From positions 1-10,488 of the forward strand of contig JAQVKR010000055.1 of the NCBI GenBank assembly GCA_028694565.1: DNA of 10,488 nt, written 5' to 3'. Positions 6,712 through 10,488 of the stretch are shown here, piece by piece. The translations under genes and the position numbers were made by a program. Each line of letters opens with the position of its first letter. Position 1 is the stretch's first letter. The DNA is from Gammaproteobacteria bacterium. GTDB lineage: Bacteria > Pseudomonadota > Gammaproteobacteria > DSM-26407. The notes beneath the pieces were generated by a model, which was not told the origin of the DNA, did no database searches, and saw only the letters and a list, made by a program, of their open reading frames with translations.

Positions 6712-7448
6712 ATCCCATCGGCATCATCGGCGGTACCGGCCTGACCCGGCTGGCGCGACTGGCGGGGCGGGGCGGCGAGCTGGTGCCCACACCCTACGGC
6801 GAACCCTCGGCCGCCCTGGTGGGCGGGACGGTCGGCGGGCGCGAGGTGGTGTTCCTGGCCCGCCATGGCAGCCCGCACCGGATTCCTCCCCATCGGGTGA
6901 ACTATCGCGCCAACCTCTGGGCCCTGCGTTCGGCCGGGGTGCGCCGCATCATCGCCGTGGCGGCGGTCGGGGGCATTACCGAGGGCATGGATGACGGGCG
7001 GGTGATCATTCCGGACCAGGTGATCGATTACACCTACGGGCGTCCCCACACCTTCTTCGAAGAGGACCTGGAGGAGGTGGTGCACGTGGATTTCACCGAA
7101 CCCTACACGCCGGCCCTGCGCCGCGAGCTCATCGCCGCCGCCCGCGAACTGGGCCTGGATGCCGCCGAAACGGGAACCTACGCCGCCACCCAGGGGCCGC
7201 GCCTCGAGAGCGCCGCGGAGGTGGATCGGCTGGAGCGTGACGGTTGCCATATCGTCGGGATGACCGCGATGCCCGAGGCGGCGCTGGCGCGGGAGCTGGA
7301 GCTGGAGTACGCCGCGGTGGCCGTGGTCGCCAACCGCGCCGCCGGCCGCGCCGAGGGCGAGATCACCATGGCCCGGATCGAGGCCACCCTGGTGGCCGGA
7401 ATGGAGCGGGTCGGCCGCCTCCTGGAGACCGTCCTGCCGCGGTTGTGA
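6708..7448 (+). CDS. mtiP: S-methyl-5'-thioinosine phosphorylase (MTAP/PNP family)
   Basis: The predicted reaction is methylthioinosine plus phosphate giving hypoxanthine and methylthioribose-1-phosphate, which recovers the by-product of polyamine and autoinducer synthesis. The 246-residue protein shows the MTAP/PNP-2 family plan: GIIGGTGL (5-12) for phosphate, ARHGSPHRIPPHRVNYRAN (51-69), ATQGPRLES (160-168), and VGMTAMPEAALAREL (183-197) with the ribose-contacting Met185. The purine-contact site reads VVANRAAG with Asn209, where human MTAP has Asp for adenine. Asn favours 6-oxopurines, so methylthioinosine is a better guess than methylthioadenosine. It starts inside the hpt stop (ATGA). Plain inosine/guanosine phosphorylase activity remains possible. 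Relatives lie next to csiV and mfd in Pseudomonas. Confidence 0.88.
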   Translation: MNPIGIIGGTGLTRLARLAGRGGELVPTPYGEPSAALVGGTVGGREVVFLARHGSPHRIPPHRVNYRANLWALRSAGVRRIIAVAAVGGITEGMDDGRVIIPDQVIDYTYGRPHTFFEEDLEEVVHVDFTEPYTPALRRELIAAARELGLDAAETGTYAATQGPRLESAAEVDRLERDGCHIVGMTAMPEAALARELELEYAAVAVVANRAAGRAEGEITMARIEATLVAGMERVGRLLETVLPRL

Positions 7449-7491
7449 GGTGATGGGGATCGGCGCCGTCCTGGGCCGGGCGCCCATCACC
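7449..7491 (+). terminator. Inverted repeat after mtiP, possible operon end
   Basis: GGTGATGGG (7449-7457), immediately after the mtiP stop, pairs exactly with CCCATCACC (7483-7491). The loop is 25 nt and itself contains GGCGCC/GGGCGCC-like pairing. No T tract follows. The right arm is part of a 7-bp tandem repeat, CCCATCA x2 (7483-7496). Confidence 0.4.
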
Positions 7492-7524
7492 CATCACCGT
7501 GATTGCGCGAGTGCGTGAAGGGGC

Positions 7525-7600
7525 GATGGATAATGGATAAAGGTGAATCCGCACCCACAATCCTTATCCCTTATCCCTTATCCCTTATCCCTTATCCATC
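7525..7600. repeat. Inverted repeat with a 5-copy CCTTATC heptamer array
   Basis: Five exact CCTTATC units fill 7562-7596. The outer ends GATGGATAA (7525-7533) and TTATCCATC (7592-7600) are perfect inverted copies, and the left end has a second GGATAA (7535-7540). The structure reads as a small inverted-repeat element whose right arm has expanded by 7-bp slippage. On the minus strand it provides the last codons (Met-Asp-Lys-Gly) and the TAA stop of csiV. Confidence 0.75.
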
Positions 7601-8193
7601 TCCACCACCGCCGCGATGATGCCGAGGCGGCCGCCGTCGAAGAAATGCAGATCGCCCGTTTCGACGCGGCGCGACTCCACCAGGTGGTAGCCGGAAGGCT
7701 CGCCGGCGCTCTCCGTCGCCGTGCGCAGCACCAGGTCCAGATCGAGATGCAGGTAGCTGTTCCGCGCCACCCGGGCGGTGCCTTCCATCTCCCGGGCGCC
7801 TCCCCGCCACTGCGGGGAGAGGCCGAGGTCGCGTCCGCCGGCGAGGTGGACCGGCCGCGAGGCGGACTGCTCGGGCAGGGGCTGACTCCATCCTCCGTGC
7901 CAGACAATCCGGTAGTCGCCGTTCGCGCGGAGCTCGCCGAGGACGCCTTCCAGGGCGCTGAGCCGCGCCACTTCCTGGTAGGGCAGTGTCTCGCCGCTCG
8001 TCGAAATCAGCTCCAGGGCCCCGTCCAGGCTGGGCGCGGTCACCGGGCCCGGTCCGGTCGCGTCGTTCAGCACCTCGAAGATCACCAGTTCCACCCGGTA
8101 CCAGGGGGGGGATTCCGCATGCAGGGCGCTGCCGGCGGAGAGCATGAGCAGGAGCAGGAGGGCGGGATGCGTCAGCAGGCGTGGGACGGACAA
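7585..8193 (-). CDS. csiV: CsiV-family secreted protein
   Basis: CsiV in Vibrio cholerae is a periplasmic peptidoglycan-binding protein needed for the response to the D-Met-Lys-type cell-wall toxin TseV/VgrG context; its exact role outside Vibrio is unclear. The 202-residue product has the family's beta-strand entry WYRVELVIFEV, the middle HLDLDLVLRT, and the ending YHLVESRRVETGDLHFFDGGRLGII. The TTG start at 8193-8191 is chosen because GGAGAA lies 5 nt upstream and it yields a clean signal peptide: Arg in the n-region, a Leu-rich core, and cleavage at ALHA-ES near residue 26. Upstream in-frame starts (ATG at 8253, or 8301) would put about 20-36 charged residues ahead of it. It lies downstream of mfd with a 377-nt gap and is convergent with mtiP. 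Its last residues come from a heptamer repeat. Confidence 0.8.
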   Translation of the reverse strand: MSVPRLLTHPALLLLLMLSAGSALHAESPPWYRVELVIFEVLNDATGPGPVTAPSLDGALELISTSGETLPYQEVARLSALEGVLGELRANGDYRIVWHGGWSQPLPEQSASRPVHLAGGRDLGLSPQWRGGAREMEGTARVARNSYLHLDLDLVLRTATESAGEPSGYHLVESRRVETGDLHFFDGGRLGIIAAVVEMDKG

Positions 8194-8198
8194 GGCGG

Positions 8199-8204
8199 TT
8201 CTCC
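8199..8204 (-). promoter_or_regulatory. Ribosome-binding site deciding the TTG start of csiV
   Basis: GGAGAA (minus strand) is followed by CCGCC and then TTG at 8193-8191. The same bases contain an out-of-frame ATG (ATGGAGAAC), which is not the start of the secreted protein. Confidence 0.6.
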
Positions 8205-8309
8205 ATGCAAGGGGGCTCGTGGACTCCTGCGCCGTGTTCCGCAGCCTTGCCATGGCGTGCGCGCGGCGGCGGAGCGGCGGGCCGCGGGGCAGCGCGGGCA
8301 CCTGTCCTC

Positions 8310-8545
8310 AGGAGGCGATGGACAATGTACTACAAAACCTGTGGGAACAGGCGGGGTTGGATGGCTGAACTAACCCATCGCCGTCCGCCGGTGCCCGGCG
8401 GGATAATGCCAACCGTCGAGGAACGGCACCGCGTCCACCCATCCAGGTGCGCGGATTCCCAGGGACGGGAACCATAGCCACTCTCCGAGTCTCGATGTTC
8501 GAGGTACGCGCAATCGGCGCTCCGCTTCCGGAGCGCCGTTTTTTT
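8310..8545 (+). ncRNA. Candidate small RNA or micro-ORF transcript ending at the orphan terminator
   Basis: This is inferred only from the terminator and internal signals. AGGAGG (8310-8315) stands before ATG 8318, which opens a 16-residue frame MDNVLQNLWEQAGLDG ending at TGA 8366-8368. The Shine-Dalgarno spacing of 2 nt is short. A 7-bp stem lies at 8385-8401, and a perfect T-tailed hairpin closes the region. The 5' boundary is a guess, as no promoter was found. The ncRNA could equally begin near the GATAAT at 8402. Confidence 0.25.
8516..8545 (+). terminator. Textbook intrinsic terminator on the plus strand
   Basis: A perfect 9-bp stem, GGCGCTCCG (8516-8524) with CGGAGCGCC (8529-8537), closes a CTTC loop and is followed by G and seven T (8539-8545). 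It faces the plus strand while both neighbouring genes, mfd and csiV, are on the minus strand. For mfd transcripts the hairpin is preceded by A7 and has no T tail, so it is a poor terminator in that direction. Confidence 0.85.
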
Positions 8546-8570
8546 GCCCCACGGGCCCGGGGAATGCGGA

Positions 8571-10488
8571 TCATCCCGACCGCGGGACGGCGCTGGGACG
8601 CTCTGGCGGCCCCAGCCTGAGGAGCAGTCCCTCCACGGCCTCGAAGCGCCGGTCGGCCGTTTCCAGGGGCATGTTGAAGCGCAGCTTGGTCTGTCCGTCC
8701 AGGCGGTAGGTGTTCGGCCTGGACTGCAGCAGCTCGATGATGCGCATGGGGTCGATGTCCGGCTGGCTCCGGAACTCGATGCGGCCGCCTTCCGTGCCGG
8801 CCTCGAGCTTGAGGATGCCGAGCGGCCGGGCTTTCAGCTTCAGCCGGGCCGCGCGGAACAGGTTCTTCACCTGCGGCGGCAGCAGCCCGAAGCGGTCGAT
8901 CATCTCCACCTGGAGCTCTTCCAGGGCCCGATCGTCCGCGGCGCTGGCGATCCGCTTGTAGAGGGTGAGCCGGGCGGGAACGTCCGGCAGGTAGTCCTCG
9001 GGGATGAAGGCCGGGAGGTGCAGGTCGACCTCGGCGTCGTGCCCGAAGGGCTTGTCCAGCTCCGGCTCCCGTCCTTCCTTGAGCGCCTTGACCGCCCGTT
9101 CCAGCATCTCCATGTAGAGGCCGAATCCGACCGCCTGCATGTTGCCGCTCTGCCCCTCGCCCAGCAGCTCGCCGGCGCCGCGAATCTCCAGGTCGTGGGT
9201 GGCCAGGGCGAACCCGGCGCCGAGATCCTCCAGCTGCCCGATGGCATCGAGTCGCTTGACCGCGTCGGGCGTCAGCTGCCGCCGCGGCGGTGTGAACAGA
9301 TAGGCGTAGGCCTGGTGGTGGGAGCGCCCCACGCGGCCCCGCAGCTGGTGCATCTGGGCCAGGCCGAACTTGTCGGCGCGGTCCATGATGATGGTGTTGG
9401 CGGTGGGGATGTCGATGCCGGTCTCGATGATGGTGGTGCACACCAGCACGTTGAAGCGCCGGTGGTAGAAGTCCGACATCACCCGCTCCAGCTCCCGCTC
9501 CCGCATCTGCCCATGGGCGATGCTCACCCGCGCCTCGGGCACCAGGGCCTCCACCTCGCGGGCCAGCCGCTCGATGCTCTCCACCTCGTTGTGCAGGTAG
9601 TAGACCTGGCCTCCGCGCAGCACCTCGCGCAGTATCGCCTCGCGGATCACCGCGTCGCTGCGCTCGCGCACGAAGGTCTTGATGGACAGCCGGCGCGCCG
9701 GTGGCGTGGCGATGATGGAGAGATCCCGCATGCCGGAGATGGCCATGTTCAGGGTCCGGGGGATCGGCGTCGCGGTCAGGGTGAGGATGTCCACCTCGCT
9801 GCGCAGCGCCTTCAGCCGCTCCTTCTGGCGGACGCCGAAGCGGTGCTCCTCGTCGATGATCACCAGGCCCAGGCGCTTGAAGCGGACATTCTCCTGCAGC
9901 AGCTTGTGGGTGCCGATGACGATGTCGGCGCGGCCGTCGGCCACGGCCTTCAGCGCCTCGTCCTGCTGCCGCTTGCCGCCGAAGCGGGACAGGACCTCGA
10001 TGCGCACCGGCCAGTCGGCGAAGCGATCCCTGAAGTTGTCGTAATGCTGCTGGGCCAGCAGGGTGGTGGGCACCAGCACCGCCACCTGGCGGCCGTCCTG
10101 CACGGCGACGAACGCCGCCCGCATGGCCACTTCCGTCTTGCCGAAGCCCACGTCGCCGCAGACCAGCCGGTCCATCGGCCGGGGGGAGCGGAGATCGGCG
10201 AGGACGGACTCGATGGCCTGCTCCTGGTCCGGCGTCTCCTCGAACGGGAAGGACTCGGCGAAGGCGGCGTACTGGTCGGTCGCGTAGTCGAAGGCATGTC
10301 CCTTGCGCGCGGCGCGCCGGGCGTAGAGGTCGAGCAGTTCGGCGGCCACGTCGCGGACCTGCTCGGCGGCCTTGCGGCGCGCCTTCTGCCACTGCTCACT
10401 GCCCAACCGGTGCAGGGGGGCCTGGTCGGGGTCGACGCCGGTGTAGCGGCTCACCAGGTGCAGGCTGGAGACCGGGACGTAGAGTTTG
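8571..10488 (-). CDS. mfd: Transcription-repair coupling factor Mfd (N-terminal part outside window)
   Basis: Mfd removes RNA polymerase stalled at DNA damage and recruits UvrA for transcription-coupled repair. About 638 C-terminal residues are visible, close to E. coli residues 510-1148. The frame is open to the right edge, and the GTG at 10454 is an internal valine. Visible parts are the polymerase-interacting end KLYVPVSSLHLVSRY; the RecG-like motor with Walker A GDVGFGKT (nt 10157-10134), DEEH box (nt 9854-9843), TATPIPRTLNM, IIETGIDIPTANTI and QLRGRVGRSHHQAY; the GAGFALATHDLEIRGAGELLG stretch (translocation-motif region); and the C-terminal D7 domain that masks UvrA binding, ending ...PSAVPRSG. 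All motor motifs are intact. The stop is TGA at 8573-8571. csiV follows on the same strand. Confidence 0.98.
   Translation of the reverse strand, partial: KLYVPVSSLHLVSRYTGVDPDQAPLHRLGSEQWQKARRKAAEQVRDVAAELLDLYARRAARKGHAFDYATDQYAAFAESFPFEETPDQEQAIESVLADLRSPRPMDRLVCGDVGFGKTEVAMRAAFVAVQDGRQVAVLVPTTLLAQQHYDNFRDRFADWPVRIEVLSRFGGKRQQDEALKAVADGRADIVIGTHKLLQENVRFKRLGLVIIDEEHRFGVRQKERLKALRSEVDILTLTATPIPRTLNMAISGMRDLSIIATPPARRLSIKTFVRERSDAVIREAILREVLRGGQVYYLHNEVESIERLAREVEALVPEARVSIAHGQMRERELERVMSDFYHRRFNVLVCTTIIETGIDIPTANTIIMDRADKFGLAQMHQLRGRVGRSHHQAYAYLFTPPRRQLTPDAVKRLDAIGQLEDLGAGFALATHDLEIRGAGELLGEGQSGNMQAVGFGLYMEMLERAVKALKEGREPELDKPFGHDAEVDLHLPAFIPEDYLPDVPARLTLYKRIASAADDRALEELQVEMIDRFGLLPPQVKNLFRAARLKLKARPLGILKLEAGTEGGRIEFRSQPDIDPMRIIELLQSRPNTYRLDGQTKLRFNMPLETADRRFEAVEGLLLRLGPPERPSAVPRSG

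Larger units (their letters stand above)
8205..8570. other. Gene-free spacer between mfd and csiV with an orphan plus-strand terminator
   Basis: No established protein gene is found in about 370 bp. Contents include the micro-ORF at 8318-8368 (plus), a 7-bp stem CCGCCGG/CCGGCGG (8385-8401) followed by GATAAT (8402-8407), several GGA triplets between 8340 and 8470, and the strong plus-strand terminator at 8516-8545. No -35/-10 pair is convincing on either strand, so I cannot say where csiV or any plus-strand RNA would start. Open frames crossing the area show no family resemblance. Confidence 0.5.

Noticed and set aside
7562..7596. CRISPR-like repeat array
   Set aside because: The 7-bp units are directly abutting, with no spacers, and no cas gene is present.
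8480..8530. Short likeness to 6S RNA segments (GATGTTCG and GGCGCTCCGC)
   Set aside because: 6S RNA needs a long closed double-stranded rod with a central bubble of about 180 nt; the second segment here is simply the terminator stem.
8370..8552. 60-codon minus-strand frame rich in Trp/Phe between mfd and csiV
   Set aside because: It starts at a GTG without a ribosome-binding site, reads through the hairpin at 8516-8537, and has mixed third-position usage. It is probably chance.
8308..10392. 694-codon minus-strand frame overlapping mfd
   Set aside because: It is a shifted frame of mfd with Arg/Gly/Pro-rich low complexity; the mfd frame carries all the motor motifs.

Overview
The window looks like chromosomal DNA from a high-GC gammaproteobacterium, probably of the Chromatiales/Ectothiorhodospiraceae type or a relative. 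I infer this from the proteins, which align closely with E. coli and Pseudomonas families as I remember them, from the strongly G/C-ending codons, and from gene order: icd-clpS-clpA-infA, and mfd/csiV facing mtiP as in Pseudomonas. No taxonomic marker is present, so the placement is inference.

Layout. (1) 2-853 is the 3' two thirds of icd (NADP-dependent isocitrate dehydrogenase), followed by a perfect GC hairpin. (2) 1153-3750 is the clpS-clpA pair, encoding the N-degron adaptor and the AAA+ unfoldase that works with ClpP. An AT-rich promoter island lies upstream. (3) 4000-4218, minus strand, is infA (translation initiation factor IF-1), diverging from a small unrecognised gene at 4449-4745. 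(4) 4744-5613 is a repeat island. Three different inverted-repeat, MITE-like elements surround a small GIY-YIG/DUF123 gene (5017-5418), and one of them carries a 4-bp flanking duplication. (5) 5711-7448 is an apparent operon behind a consensus TATAAT box: a DsrE-fold protein, a hypoxanthine phosphoribosyltransferase (hpt) and an S-methyl-5'-thioinosine phosphorylase-like enzyme (mtiP). (6) 7449-7600 is a repeat-rich convergent spacer with 7-bp tandem repeats that supply the last codons and stop of csiV. (7) 7585-8193, minus strand, is csiV, a secreted protein whose best start is a TTG. (8) 8194-8570 has no recognised protein gene but holds a textbook plus-strand intrinsic terminator, possibly the end of an unannotated small RNA or micro-ORF. 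(9) 8571-10488, minus strand, is the C-terminal half of mfd (transcription-repair coupling factor).

How the genes work together. ClpS and ClpA form one proteolysis module. Hpt and MtiP form a metabolic couple: MtiP phosphorolysis of methylthioinosine would release hypoxanthine, which Hpt turns into IMP. The co-transcribed DsrE-fold protein is the unexplained partner. No obvious new defence or mobile system is present. The most interesting material is non-coding: the repeat island, the heptamer array fused to the csiV end, and the orphan terminator between csiV and mfd.
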